DNA of 64,000 bases from Fimbriimonadaceae bacterium. GTDB taxonomy: Bacteria > Armatimonadota > Fimbriimonadia > Fimbriimonadales > Fimbriimonadaceae. Under the pieces are notes generated by a model, which was given only the letters and a program-made list of their open reading frames with translations, searched no databases and was not told the origin of the DNA. Location: positions 310,001 to 374,000 of the forward strand of contig JAHCHO010000001.1 in NCBI GenBank assembly GCA_026129685.1, read 5' to 3'. The position numbers and the translations under genes are program-made. This document shows, one piece after another, positions 17,711-26,343 of the stretch (positions are counted from its first letter, which is position 1; each line of letters opens with the position of its first letter).

Positions 17711-18391
17711 CTAAGCCTTCTCGGCTTCCGCCTCCGCCTCGTGAAAACTCATGACGGCGGTCGGAAGGTCGGGATAAACACCGTACATCTGCATGAAGCC
17801 GAGCGAAGAGAACACCTCCTCCACCTTCGGCTGGAGGTTGGCGAAACGCACGTCGCCCCCCTTGCTCCGCGCCGCCATCCACGACGCCTGAAGCGCCCGG
17901 AAACCGGCGGAAGCGATGTACACCACCTTCGAGAAGTCGAGCACCACTTTGCCCGCGCCCCGGTTCAGTTTCTCGATCAGTTCTCGCTGCAGCGTCGGAG
18001 CCGACGAGGCGTCGAGTTCCCCCTCGATCGCCACAACGTCGATCGGCTCGTCCCCGTTCCGAAAACTCGCCAACCCCGCTTCGGCGGTTCCGTAGATCGC
18101 GAAGTCCGCACTGAAGCCGGTGAGGTCCAACAACTTGCCCACGCTCTCCGGGAGGCAGCAAAGCTTGAGGTCGCCGTTGTGCTTGCGGGCAAGGTTCTTC
18201 CCCACTTGCAGCGCCCGCAAGCCCGCCGAGGCGAGATACGTGACCCCCTGCAGGTCCACGAGCACCCGCGGGTTGCCGCCCTCGATCGCCTCGTGGAGCC
18301 GACGATCCAAAGCCGGCGACGTCGCCGCGTCCAAGCCGCCCACGACCCGCACGACCATGACCTCGTTCTCCAACGTCGTTTCGATGTTCAT
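17711..18391 (-). CDS. Tandem-STAS anti-sigma-factor antagonist
   Basis: 226 residues made of two STAS domains (about 1-105 and 115-220). Each has the phosphorylatable serine in the same context: YLASAGLRAL (Ser55) and YIASAGFRAL (Ser161). Single-domain SpoIIAA/RsbV proteins are the norm; a fused pair with both serines intact is unusual. In partner switching the unphosphorylated form binds the RsbW-like kinase. The start is ATG 18391, which overlaps the kinase stop as TGATG; a GTG three bases earlier is an alternative. Neighbours are a kinase upstream and a phosphatase downstream, giving a complete phosphorylation cycle. Confidence 0.92.
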   Translation of the reverse strand: MNIETTLENEVMVVRVVGGLDAATSPALDRRLHEAIEGGNPRVLVDLQGVTYLASAGLRALQVGKNLARKHNGDLKLCCLPESVGKLLDLTGFSADFAIYGTAEAGLASFRNGDEPIDVVAIEGELDASSAPTLQRELIEKLNRGAGKVVLDFSKVVYIASAGFRALQASWMAARSKGGDVRFANLQPKVEEVFSSLGFMQMYGVYPDLPTAVMSFHEAEAEAEKA

Positions 18392-18813
18392 CACGCGGTA
18401 GTTTGGCCGAAACAGCGCTTCCGAAGCGTCACTTCGTTGCCGGTTTGACCGAGGGCACGGTGATTCGCCTCGTCCGTGAGCGTTCGTACAAGGTGGATTC
18501 CCAGACCGCCCGGTACCCGGTCTTCGAGCGGGGACGTCAGATCGGGCTCGGGCGCGTCGAGCGGATCGTGAACCGGCGCTTGGTCCGCCACCTTCACCAC
18601 CAAGGAGTCCCGGTCGCGGTCCAGATCGATCGTCACGTCGCCCGGCCCATGCCGGTAACCATGCTCCACGACGTTCGTCACCAACTCGTCCACCGCCAGG
18701 ATCAGATGGCCGAGCGGTTCGGCCTCCGCGCCCATACGACGGCCCCCCTCCGCCAGAAAGGTGCGGACGGTGGCGAGATTCTCAAACTTGGCGGCCACGG
18801 TGAGACGTCTCAA
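18391..18813 (-). CDS. Anti-sigma-factor serine kinase, RsbW-like (HATPase)
   Basis: 140 residues of the GHKL ATPase fold. The N box AVDELVTNVVEHGYRHG and the G2 box PGGLGIHLVRTL are clear. The G1 region reads VADQAPVHDP, where most family members have DxGxP, so the first glycine is replaced and nucleotide binding might be altered. The start is uncertain: TTG 18813 gives RRLTVAAKFENLATVR, which matches the usual N-terminus of these kinases; a GTG lies 15 bases later and the frame also extends upstream to 18900 over the divergent gene. No sigma factor gene is nearby. Confidence 0.85.
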   Translation of the reverse strand: MRRLTVAAKFENLATVRTFLAEGGRRMGAEAEPLGHLILAVDELVTNVVEHGYRHGPGDVTIDLDRDRDSLVVKVADQAPVHDPLDAPEPDLTSPLEDRVPGGLGIHLVRTLTDEANHRALGQTGNEVTLRKRCFGQTTA

Positions 18814-18838
18814 CGAACCCGGCAAGCCTACCCTCCGG

Positions 18839-18844
18839 TACCCT
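18839..18844 (+). promoter_or_regulatory. TACCCT -10-like box, leaderless start of the methionine sulfoxide reductase gene
   Basis: TACCCT ends seven bases before the ATG at 18852, and no Shine-Dalgarno sequence is present. It belongs to the recurring TANNNT-N6/7-start pattern of this window. Confidence 0.45.
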
Positions 18845-18851
18845 TCCGTAC

Positions 18852-19286
18852 ATGAAGCCCTTGCTCGACGAGATCCGTTCCCTGCCTCTGAAGGGAACAA
18901 GCCTTCGTCGCGCGGCCATGGAGACGCTGGCCCGCCTGCCCGGGTACGACTGGTGCGGCGTCTATCGTCTGGAGGGCGACGCCCTGGTGCTGGACGAGTA
19001 CGTCGGCGCGAAGACCGACCACGTCCGTATCCCCGTCGGCGTGGGCGTCTGCGGAACCGCCGTCGCCGAGAACGCCAACCAAGTGATTGCCGACGTCCGC
19101 AAACTCACGAACTACCTGGCGTGTTCGACCCAGACCCGCTCGGAGATCGTGGTGCTTGTTCGACGCGGGAGCGAGGTGCTGGGCCAGATCGACGTGGACG
19201 GCCACGAAGTGGGCGCGTTCGGCCATCGCGACGAAATCATGTTGGAGGAACTCGCGTCCCTCCTTGCCGAGCGTTGGGAGGATTAA
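18852..19286 (+). CDS. Free methionine-(R)-sulfoxide reductase (GAF domain)
   Basis: 144 residues, a single GAF domain. The family signature is visible: GVCGTAVAENANQVIADV followed by LACSTQTRSEIVV. The conserved cysteines are Cys67 and Cys91, and an additional Cys35 is in DWCGVY; fRMsr uses such cysteines to reduce free Met-R-O. The alternative is a generic GAF sensor, but the GVCG-AC-RSEIV spacing favours the reductase. It is transcribed away from the partner-switching cluster and converges on rho. Confidence 0.8.
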   Translation: MKPLLDEIRSLPLKGTSLRRAAMETLARLPGYDWCGVYRLEGDALVLDEYVGAKTDHVRIPVGVGVCGTAVAENANQVIADVRKLTNYLACSTQTRSEIVVLVRRGSEVLGQIDVDGHEVGAFGHRDEIMLEELASLLAERWED

Positions 19287-19290
19287 CGGG

Positions 19291-20670
19291 TCAGACCGTG
19301 GCGCGCGTCTTCTGAATCACGCTCTCCAAGAACACCGCGTTGTTCGGAGTGCGCTTGAGAAGCTTGATCAGCGCTTCCGTCGCCTCGACGCTGTTGCTCT
19401 GGTTCGCCAGGAGACGGTGCAGTTGCACCACGCCCTCCAACTCGTCCTTCTTGAAAAGAAGCTCCTCGTGCCGTGTCGAGCTCCGGCGAACGTCGATCGC
19501 CGGCCAGATGCGTCGCTCGGCAAGGTCGCGGTCGAGCACCACTTCCATGTTGCCCGTGCCCTTGAACTCCTCGAAGATCGCATCGTCCATCCGGCTGCCC
19601 GTGTCGATGAGCGCCGTCGCGATGACCGTCATCGAACCGCCCTCCTCGATGTTGCGGGCCGCGCCGAAGAAGCGCCGGGGCCGATAGAGCGCCGAAGGAT
19701 CGAGGCCGCCCGACAAGGTCCTTCCCGAAGGGTTGATCGTGAGGTTCGAGGCCCGCGACAGTCGCGTCAGCGAGTCCAGCAGGATCACCACGTCCTTCCC
19801 CGCCTCCACCAGTCGCTTCGCCTGCTCGAGGCACAGATCGGCCACCCGCATGTGGTTTTCCGCCGGTTCGTCGAACGTCGAGGAGATCACTTGGCCCTTG
19901 ACGCTGCGGCGCATGTCGGTGACCTCTTCCGGTCGCTCGTCCACCAAAAGCACCATGAGGTAGACCTCGGGGTGATTCGTGGTGACGGCGTTCGCGATCG
20001 TCTTGAGCATCGTCGTCTTGCCCGCTTTCGGGGGCGACACGATGAGCCCGCGCTGGCCCTTGCCGATCGGCGAGATAAGGTCGAGGATGCGCGCCGCGAT
20101 TCGGTCCGGCGTCGTCTCCATCTGGATCCGCTCGTCCGGGTATAGCGGGGTTAGTTCGTCGAACGTCTTGCGGCCGGCGAGCACCAAAGCGGTGGCGCAC
20201 AGGCCGTTCACGCTCTCGACGCGCAACATGCCCTTGTACTTCTCGCCCTCTTTGGGCAACCGTACCAGCCCGTAGACGGTATCGCCCGGTCGCAACGCGA
20301 ACCGCTTGATCTGCGACTGCGAAACGTACACGTCCTCGTTCGAAGGCTGGTAGTTGTCGCGCCTTAGGAATCCCCAGCCGTCGTTCAGCATCTCGAGGAC
20401 GCCCTTGGCGTAGCTCGCCCCCGCCTCCGCGTTCGTGTGCTCGAGCAACCGCTCGATCGCGTCGGATCGGCTCGTGCCCAACGTGATCTTGGCCGCCTTG
20501 ATCGCCTTCGCGATCTCGGAGTCCTTCATCGCGTCGAAGTGCGCGTAGTCGATTTCGGGAAGTTGTTCGAGGTCCGACGGGTTGTCGGTCTTCGGCATGG
20601 GGTTGCCGCGCTTGCGGCGACGACCGCCACCGCCGCCGTCGGCGGACTTACGGGGTCTGAATTGATGCAT
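19291..20670 (-). CDS. rho: Transcription termination factor Rho
   Basis: 459 residues, an RNA-dependent hexameric ATPase/helicase. The N-terminus has a Gly/Arg/Lys-rich extension (GGGGGRRRKRGNP), then the helical and cold-shock-like RNA-binding domain (GWGFLRRDNYQPSNEDVYVS). The ATPase core shows Walker A PPKAGKTT, the Q-loop/R-loop region and DSLTRLSRASN. ATG 20670 is chosen because GGAG lies six bases upstream; a TTG 18 bases earlier is in frame. It is 46 bases downstream of hpt on the same strand. Confidence 0.98.
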   Translation of the reverse strand: MHQFRPRKSADGGGGGRRRKRGNPMPKTDNPSDLEQLPEIDYAHFDAMKDSEIAKAIKAAKITLGTSRSDAIERLLEHTNAEAGASYAKGVLEMLNDGWGFLRRDNYQPSNEDVYVSQSQIKRFALRPGDTVYGLVRLPKEGEKYKGMLRVESVNGLCATALVLAGRKTFDELTPLYPDERIQMETTPDRIAARILDLISPIGKGQRGLIVSPPKAGKTTMLKTIANAVTTNHPEVYLMVLLVDERPEEVTDMRRSVKGQVISSTFDEPAENHMRVADLCLEQAKRLVEAGKDVVILLDSLTRLSRASNLTINPSGRTLSGGLDPSALYRPRRFFGAARNIEEGGSMTVIATALIDTGSRMDDAIFEEFKGTGNMEVVLDRDLAERRIWPAIDVRRSSTRHEELLFKKDELEGVVQLHRLLANQSNSVEATEALIKLLKRTPNNAVFLESVIQKTRATV

Positions 20671-20716
20671 CGAGTGCTCCGAACCCAAAGAGAGAAACGA
20701 CTCTCAAGGGCAAAGG

Positions 20717-21247
20717 CTAGGGGGTGGGGGACTCGCGCAAGACGGCGACATACCGCAGATTCCGGTACCGCTCGGCGCTGTCCAACCCATATCCTACCAC
20801 ATATTCGTTGGGGATGTCGAATCCCACGTACTCGACCTCGACCGGAACCGCCCGGGCTTCCGGCTTCGAAAGGAGGGCGACGACGCGGAGGGACTTGGGC
20901 CGCCGGGTCCCGAACAACTCGCGCAGATGCGCCAGCGTCCGGCCCGTGTCCACAATATCCTCGACAAGAAGGACGTTCCGACCCTCGAAAGAAGTGTCGG
21001 CGTCTTTCTTGAACTTTACGACGCCCGAGGACCGGTGTTCGTCACCATAGCTGCTCACCTGAACGAAATCGACTTCGATGTCTTCGCCCAACCGGCGGCA
21101 CAGGTCCGCGACGAACACGAACGAGCCCTTCAGGATCGCCACGAGGAGGATGCTCTCCCCCGAGTAGTCGGCCCGCAGACGCGCCGCCAACTCGTCGATC
21201 TTCGCCTGAATCTGATCCTCGCTCAGCAACGCGTCCAAGGTCGGCAT
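20717..21247 (-). CDS. hpt: Hypoxanthine phosphoribosyltransferase
   Basis: 176 residues; salvages hypoxanthine and guanine with PRPP. The PRPP-binding motif VLLVEDIVDTGRTL is at residues 92-105, preceded by the flexible-loop region FVQVSSYGDEHRSSG. The start ATG 21247 has no good Shine-Dalgarno; TAACCT eleven bases upstream could be the -10, giving a very short leader. rho follows 46 bases after the stop. Confidence 0.96.
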   Translation of the reverse strand: MPTLDALLSEDQIQAKIDELAARLRADYSGESILLVAILKGSFVFVADLCRRLGEDIEVDFVQVSSYGDEHRSSGVVKFKKDADTSFEGRNVLLVEDIVDTGRTLAHLRELFGTRRPKSLRVVALLSKPEARAVPVEVEYVGFDIPNEYVVGYGLDSAERYRNLRYVAVLRESPTP

Positions 21248-21428
21248 GGGGTGTTTCAAGGTTAGCGGAATCGACCCCGCACCGTCAACCCGACCCCCCT
21301 CCGCGAACGAAGTTGGGCTCTTCGCGGTTACGGGCACCTCCCCGGCACCACGCGCGAGAGAGAGGGGAACCGGCCCCGCCCCGGGGTCCTTGTGCCGTGG
21401 CGCGGCGCCAAGCGCGCCGCGTCTGTGG

Positions 21429-21434
21429 TACAAT
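21429..21434 (+). promoter_or_regulatory. Candidate -10 box (TACAAT) for nusA-ylxR-infB
   Basis: TACAAT is a one-mismatch -10 hexamer. Transcription from it would start near 21441 and run through the hairpin at 21462-21485 before nusA. No convincing -35 at 16-18 bases is visible. Confidence 0.4.
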
Positions 21435-21461
21435 GTCCCCTAGGCGTATACGGTGATTCTG

Positions 21462-21485
21462 AGGTGGCCTGGCGCCGCCTTTTTT
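21462..21485 (+). terminator. Leader hairpin with T-tract upstream of nusA (attenuator candidate)
   Basis: AGGTGGC (21462-21468), a five-base loop and GCCGCCT (21474-21480) form a seven-pair stem with one G-U pair, followed directly by TTTTT. It lies 45 bases before the nusA ATG and downstream of the TACAAT box, so it is placed to terminate leader transcripts. NusA itself modulates hairpin termination, so autoregulation is plausible. Confidence 0.55.
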
Positions 21486-21530
21486 CATATGTAGGCGCGC
21501 CAAAACCTGGAGACGAGCGGCGGAAGGGCA

Positions 21531-22592
21531 ATGGACATCGCACAACAACTGCAACAAATCGCCCTCGAGAGGGACGTCCCCCTCGAGGAACTCCTCCACG
21601 ACCTGGGGGAGGCGCTTGCCGTTGCCTACAAGAAGTACGTCGGCGCGGAGAGCCGTGGCACCGGTCGGGACGACGGACTCATCACCATCCATCTCGCCGA
21701 GAAAGGAGTCACCGCCGAGGTCAACAAAGAGGTCGTCGGCATCGTCACCGACCACAACTTCCAGATCGCGATCGAGACCGCCCGTCTTCGCAGGCCGGAC
21801 GTCGAGATCGGGGACATGGTCCCCATGCCCATCGACCCCAACGTCTTCGGCCGCATCGCCGCCCAGACGTTCAAGCAGGTCCTGAACCAGAAGTTGCGCG
21901 AGGCCGAATCCCGCCACGTGCACGACGTGTTCTCCTCCCGCATCGGGGAACTGGTCAGCGGCACCGTCACCCGTCGCGAAGGATCCAGCGTCTACGTGCT
22001 CGTCAACAAGGTCGAGGCCGAACTGCCCAAGCGCGAACAGGTCCCCACCGAGCCCTACCGCATCAACGACCACGTCAAGGTCTACGTGCTCAAGGTCGAC
22101 GAACAGGGCAAGCGCCTGCGCGTCGTGGTGAGCCGAACCCACCCCAACCTGCTTCGCAAGCTCTTCGAACTGGAAATTCCTGAAATCGCCCAGGGAATCG
22201 TGCTCCTGCGCGGCATCGCCCGCGAACCGGGCCAACGCTCCAAGGTCGCCGTCATAAGCACCGACGAACGGGTGGACGCCGTTGGCTCCTGCGTCGGTCA
22301 GCGCGGTTCGCGCGTCCAGGCGATCGTCGACGAACTGTACGACGAGAAGATCGACATCGTGCCCTACAGCGACGATCCCCGCGCCTACATCACGAACGCC
22401 CTGAGTCCCGCCAAAGTGAACAAACTCACCCTCAACGAGGAAGAGCACAGCGCCCTCGCCATCGTGCCGGACACCCAGCTCTCCCTCGCCATCGGAAAGG
22501 GTGGCCAGAACGTCCGCCTGGCCGCGCGACTCACCGAGTGGAAAATCGATATCCGTAGCGAGGGGCAATCGGGGGAACCGCGCGGTCGGTAA
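21531..22592 (+). CDS. nusA: Transcription termination/antitermination protein NusA
   Basis: 353 residues. The N-terminal RNA-polymerase-binding domain (residues about 1-125) is followed by the S1 domain (SGTVTRREGSSVYVLVNKVE) and two KH domains (second: IGKGGQNVRLAARLTEWKI). It modulates pausing, termination and antitermination. ATG 21531 is preceded by GGAAGGG. The usual upstream gene rimP is absent here. The downstream order ylxR-infB is the conserved one. Confidence 0.97.
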   Translation: MDIAQQLQQIALERDVPLEELLHDLGEALAVAYKKYVGAESRGTGRDDGLITIHLAEKGVTAEVNKEVVGIVTDHNFQIAIETARLRRPDVEIGDMVPMPIDPNVFGRIAAQTFKQVLNQKLREAESRHVHDVFSSRIGELVSGTVTRREGSSVYVLVNKVEAELPKREQVPTEPYRINDHVKVYVLKVDEQGKRLRVVVSRTHPNLLRKLFELEIPEIAQGIVLLRGIAREPGQRSKVAVISTDERVDAVGSCVGQRGSRVQAIVDELYDEKIDIVPYSDDPRAYITNALSPAKVNKLTLNEEEHSALAIVPDTQLSLAIGKGGQNVRLAARLTEWKIDIRSEGQSGEPRGR

Positions 22593-22872
22593 GCCGGCGC
22601 GTGTTCCCGTACGGTCCTGTGCGGTCTGCCGAACCCGGCGGCCGCAGAACGAATTGCTTCGCGTGTGCTTCGTCGGCGAGGAACCGAGGGTCCTCGACGA
22701 TGCGACGATCAGACCCTCGAACTCGCGCGGCCGCTCGGCGTACGTCTGCCCGGAGCGCGAGTCCATCGAAAAGCTGTTTGAGAAAGGTCGAATCGAACGC
22801 GCCCTCCGGCGTCCCCTCGATCCCGACCGTCACGTGGCCCTGTGCCAAGCGCTGCTATGCAAACTGAGGTAA
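22501..22872 (+). CDS. YlxR-family RNA-binding protein (RnpM-like)
   Basis: The family core is clear: RSCAVCRTRRPQNELLRVC, then GRSAYVCPERES and a helical end (RIERALRRPL). Family members are about 90 residues and are always next to nusA and infB. The first 30 codons given here lie inside nusA in another frame and are unlikely to be translated; no ATG, GTG or TTG occurs between the GTG at 22501 and the core, so the true start is unclear (coupled translation from a non-canonical codon near 22590 is possible). The stop is twelve bases before the chosen infB start. Confidence 0.75.
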   Translation: MARTSAWPRDSPSGKSISVARGNRGNRAVGKPARVPVRSCAVCRTRRPQNELLRVCFVGEEPRVLDDATIRPSNSRGRSAYVCPERESIEKLFEKGRIERALRRPLDPDRHVALCQALLCKLR

Positions 22873-22883
22873 AGAACAAAGGT

Positions 22884-24800
22884 ATGTCGGTCAGCATCCC
22901 CGAAATCGCGAAGGAACATGGCCTCGTCCCGGGCCACGTCTACGGGGTCCTGGCCGAACTCGGCATCGAACACGAAGGCGACCGGTTCGAGGTCGACGCC
23001 GAAGTCCTCGAACTGATCCGCGTCAGCCTTGGCGAACTCGCCGGTTCGAAGGAGATTCGGCTTCCCCATGGTCGAACGCCTCGCGACGTCTCGCTCGCGC
23101 TCGGCGTCCCGCAACCCGAAATCCAGAAGTGTCTGATCCAAAAGCTGAAGACCATGGCCAGCGTCGCGACCGTCCTCAAGGACGACGTCGCCGAAAAGCT
23201 CGTCGCGAACTTCGGCTACACGGTCCACTGGGGAGAGGCGCCTAAGCCAAAGCCCAAGCCCGCCGCCGAGGCGGCGTCGGCCAAAGCCGCCCTCGCGCGT
23301 CCGCCCGTCGTCACCATCATGGGTCACGTCGACCACGGCAAGACCTCGCTCCTCGACTACATCCGAAAGACCAACGTGGTCGCCAAGGAGTTCGGCGGGA
23401 TCACCCAACATATCGGCGCCTACCAAGTTGACCTACCCGAGGGCCGAATCACCTTCCTCGATACCCCCGGCCACGCCGCGTTCACCGAAATGCGCGCCCG
23501 AGGTGCCCAGGTGACCGACATCGCCGTGCTCGTCGTCGCCTCCGACGACGGCGTCATGCCGCAGACCATCGAGGCGATCAACCACGCGAAGAACGCCAAG
23601 GTCCCCATCATCGTCGCCGTCAACAAAATCGACAAGCCCGGCGCCCGCCCGGATAAGGTCCTTCAGGAATTGACGCAGTACGAGGTCATCCCCGAGGCCT
23701 TCGGCGGCGACACCATCACCTGCAACGTGTCCGCCATCACCGGCGAGGGCGTCCCGCAACTCCTGGAGATGATCCTCCTCCAGGCCGAGGTGATGCAGCT
23801 GACCGCCGACCCCAAAGGGGCCACCCGCGGAGTGGTGGTGGAAGCCAAGCTCGAAAGGGGCCGTGGCCCCGTCGCCACCGTCCTGGTTCAGGAGGGCACC
23901 CTCCGTGTCGGCGACGCCGTCGCCGTCACCGCCGCGTACGGCAAGATCAAGGCGATGACCGACTACAAGGGCGAAAAGGTCGATGCCGCCGGACCCTCCG
24001 CACCGGTCGAGATTCTCGGCCTCAGCGAGGTCCCGATGGCGGGCGACACCGTCATCGTGGTCAAGTCCGAGCGCGACGCCCGCGAAATCGCCGAGCAACG
24101 CAAGGATGACGACCGACTCAAGGACATCCGACAAGCCCACAAGCCCCGCATGACCCTGCGCGGAATCCGCGAGAAACTCACCCAGGGCGAGAGCAAGGAA
24201 CTGCTTCTCGTTATCAAGGCCGACGTCCAGGGCTCGGTCGAGGCCGTTCGGGGCCTGATCGAGAAGATCGAGAACGAAGAGGTCGAGGTCAAGATCATCC
24301 ACTACGGGGTCGGCTCCGTCACGGAGAGCGACGTCCTCCTCGCCAGCGCGTCCGACGCGATCGTGGTCGGCTTCAACGTCAAGCCCGAGGGCAAGGCGAA
24401 GGCCGAAGCCGAGCGTCACAAGGTCGAGATTCGCACCTACAACATCATTTACGAACTCATCGACGACATCCACAAAGCCGTCAAGGGCATGCTCGAACCG
24501 AAGTTCGAGGAGATGTACCTGGGCACGGTGGACATCCGGGTCAAGTTCGACTTCTCCCGCAAGGGCGTCATCGCCGGCTGCTACGTCACCGACGGCAAGG
24601 TCACCCGAAACGCCAGGTGCCGGGTCAAGCGCGGCCGCGAGGTCGTGTTCGAAGGAGCCATCTCCAGCCTCAAGCACCTGAAAGACGACGTCCGAGAAGC
24701 CACCGTCGGCTTTGAGTGCGGAATCACCTTCGACGGTTGGCAGGACTTCCAGGTCGGGGACCAGATCGAGGCCTACGAGATGGTCCAGATCAACGACTGA
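22884..24800 (+). CDS. infB: Translation initiation factor IF-2
   Basis: 638 residues. It starts with an IF2_N module ([20 protein letters not shown]), a second such module, and a short Lys/Ala-rich linker. The G domain follows: GHVDHGKTS (G1), DTPGHAAF (G3), NKIDKPG (G4), then domains II, III and IV. It delivers initiator tRNA to the 30S subunit. ATG 22884 matches the usual IF2_N start; an ATG at 22857 would add nine residues and overlap ylxR. IF-2 proteins are often longer, so the linker is short here. rbfA, which often follows, is absent. Confidence 0.96.
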   Translation: MSVSIPEIAKEHGLVPGHVYGVLAELGIEHEGDRFEVDAEVLELIRVSLGELAGSKEIRLPHGRTPRDVSLALGVPQPEIQKCLIQKLKTMASVATVLKDDVAEKLVANFGYTVHWGEAPKPKPKPAAEAASAKAALARPPVVTIMGHVDHGKTSLLDYIRKTNVVAKEFGGITQHIGAYQVDLPEGRITFLDTPGHAAFTEMRARGAQVTDIAVLVVASDDGVMPQTIEAINHAKNAKVPIIVAVNKIDKPGARPDKVLQELTQYEVIPEAFGGDTITCNVSAITGEGVPQLLEMILLQAEVMQLTADPKGATRGVVVEAKLERGRGPVATVLVQEGTLRVGDAVAVTAAYGKIKAMTDYKGEKVDAAGPSAPVEILGLSEVPMAGDTVIVVKSERDAREIAEQRKDDDRLKDIRQAHKPRMTLRGIREKLTQGESKELLLVIKADVQGSVEAVRGLIEKIENEEVEVKIIHYGVGSVTESDVLLASASDAIVVGFNVKPEGKAKAEAERHKVEIRTYNIIYELIDDIHKAVKGMLEPKFEEMYLGTVDIRVKFDFSRKGVIAGCYVTDGKVTRNARCRVKRGREVVFEGAISSLKHLKDDVREATVGFECGITFDGWQDFQVGDQIEAYEMVQIND

Positions 24801-24826
24801 GAACGGGCTCCCGGCCTCCCGCCGAG

Positions 24827-26059
24827 CTAGCTCTTTCGCACGAGAAACGGCGCGTTGGCCGTCGCCGCACGACCCGTCCCGTCGGTCACATAGACGTAGA
24901 TTCGATAGGCGCCCGGCTCCGCCGGTGCCGGGAATTCGTAACTGGGCACCGCCGCACTAGAAAACTCCCGCACCACTTCGGGCCGCTTCTCGCCCTCGCC
25001 CGCGAACCGCGTGTCGGTCACTTCCCGCTTGAGAACCCAGCGATACTGGAGCGGGTCCCCGTTCGGGTCGGAAGCGAACGCTCGCGCCGCGAACGTCTCC
25101 CCTGGCGCCAACTCCCGACCGGCGGGCGCAACGTCGAAAGAGCGCAACCGAGGCGCCCGCTGCTCGGGCATCCGCCCGGACCAGACGAGGGCCATCGCGT
25201 CCACCGTCTCCAGCGCCTCGCCCGATTGCAGGAACATGCCGAACCAGGTCGGGGTGGTCTCCTGCTTCTCGCCCCAAAGGAAAGCGTACGACCCGAGGCA
25301 ACTCCCGAGACTCGGCTCGATCGCGGAGCGGTAGTTCTGCAGATAGAAGTCGGCCTTCTCGCTGCTCGTCTGCTCGATCGCCGCCCCCCACGGCGTCTTG
25401 GGCATCTCCCAAGGCCCCAGCGGACCGAACTCGGTCACGATCCAGGGCTTCGTCCAGCCGAAGGCGCGCAAGCGGTTGGGCAACGACGCAAGACCCCCAT
25501 AGCTGTTGATCCCCAAAATGTCGATGTTCGGGGCGTAGCGCTGGATGTTCCGGATCTTCTCCGCCGAAACCTCGGAGACCACCGTCATCGTCGGGTGGTT
25601 CGGGTCGAGCGATTTGGCCATCGCCGCCATGTCGTCCACCGCCTTCCAGAGTTCGGGAGTGTCGTTGTCCCGCTCCATTTCGTTGCCGAGTCCCCAAACG
25701 AGCAGGGCCGGATGATTGCGGTGGGCCTCGATGACCCGGCGCACGCCCTCCTGTTGGGCCTTCACCTTGGCGGCGTCGGAGTAGTCGAAGTACTCCTTGT
25801 GGCCCAGCCAAACCCCGGCCGCGACCGTCAGGCCGTGCTTCTCCGCGAGGTCCAGGTCGCGACCCAAGTTGTCGGCCCCCCAGGTGCGAAGCGAGTTCGC
25901 GCCACAGGTTCGGGCGAGGTCCGGCCGAAAGGTCCCGCCGACCCCCTTCACCAAATACGGCTTACCGTCCCGCAAAAGGGTCCAAAGGTCGCCCGCGCGA
26001 CGCAACTCGACCTTGATCGGGGCGGCGAGGGCGACGGCGACCGTGGCGGCCAACAGCAT
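24827..26059 (-). CDS. Exported glycosidase with GH2-like TIM barrel and Ig-like C-terminal domain
   Basis: 410 residues. MLLAATVAVALAAP is a short signal peptide. The barrel has DGKPYLVKGVGG and NSLRTWGADN near its start, the acid/base Glu127 in VWGLGNEMERD and the nucleophile Glu210 in KPWIVTEFGPLG, the arrangement of GH2-type clan GH-A enzymes. The C-terminal 110 residues form an Ig-like domain (SDPNGDPLQYRW, AYRIYVYVTDG). The N-terminal sandwich domains of true beta-galactosidases are missing, so it is closer to GH5/GH2-C-only enzymes. It follows the small lipoprotein gene by seven bases. Confidence 0.85.
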   Translation of the reverse strand: MLLAATVAVALAAPIKVELRRAGDLWTLLRDGKPYLVKGVGGTFRPDLARTCGANSLRTWGADNLGRDLDLAEKHGLTVAAGVWLGHKEYFDYSDAAKVKAQQEGVRRVIEAHRNHPALLVWGLGNEMERDNDTPELWKAVDDMAAMAKSLDPNHPTMTVVSEVSAEKIRNIQRYAPNIDILGINSYGGLASLPNRLRAFGWTKPWIVTEFGPLGPWEMPKTPWGAAIEQTSSEKADFYLQNYRSAIEPSLGSCLGSYAFLWGEKQETTPTWFGMFLQSGEALETVDAMALVWSGRMPEQRAPRLRSFDVAPAGRELAPGETFAARAFASDPNGDPLQYRWVLKREVTDTRFAGEGEKRPEVVREFSSAAVPSYEFPAPAEPGAYRIYVYVTDGTGRAATANAPFLVRKS

Positions 26060-26066
26060 CGCGGTC

Positions 26067-26282
26067 CTACTTGTTTCCGCCCAACAGCGCGTCCTTCGCG
26101 GCGGGAGGAAGGTTGGGGTTGTCGCCGACCGCCTGCTGAACGTTCTGAGGGGACTGGCCCGCCTCGGGCTTGGCGGCGTCGGTCTTCGTGATCTCCATCT
26201 TCTCGACCGGAGTTTCGCCCGCCCCGCAACCGAAGGCGAAGACCAGAGCGAGCGGCAACAGCGAAAGCGTCTTTCTAAACAT
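26067..26282 (-). CDS. Small lipoprotein of unknown function
   Basis: 71 residues. MFRKTLSLLPLALVFAFGC is a lipoprotein signal peptide with the lipid-modified Cys in FAFGCGAG. The mature chain is short, charged and probably disordered (EKMEITKTDAAKPEAGQSPQ). It sits between the pseudopilin and the glycosidase genes on the same strand. No function can be assigned. Confidence 0.75.
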   Translation of the reverse strand: MFRKTLSLLPLALVFAFGCGAGETPVEKMEITKTDAAKPEAGQSPQNVQQAVGDNPNLPPAAKDALLGGNK

Positions 26283-26343
26283 GGTGAATCGGAGTCTGGG
26301 GGAAGGGCGCGCGGCCGATGCGGATCGGCCGCGCGCGGAGCGG

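Noticed and set aside
16863-18161. 432-codon version of the PP2C phosphatase
   Set aside because: The extra N-terminal part is an out-of-frame reading of the tandem-STAS gene; the GTG at 17708 two bases after that gene's stop is the natural start.
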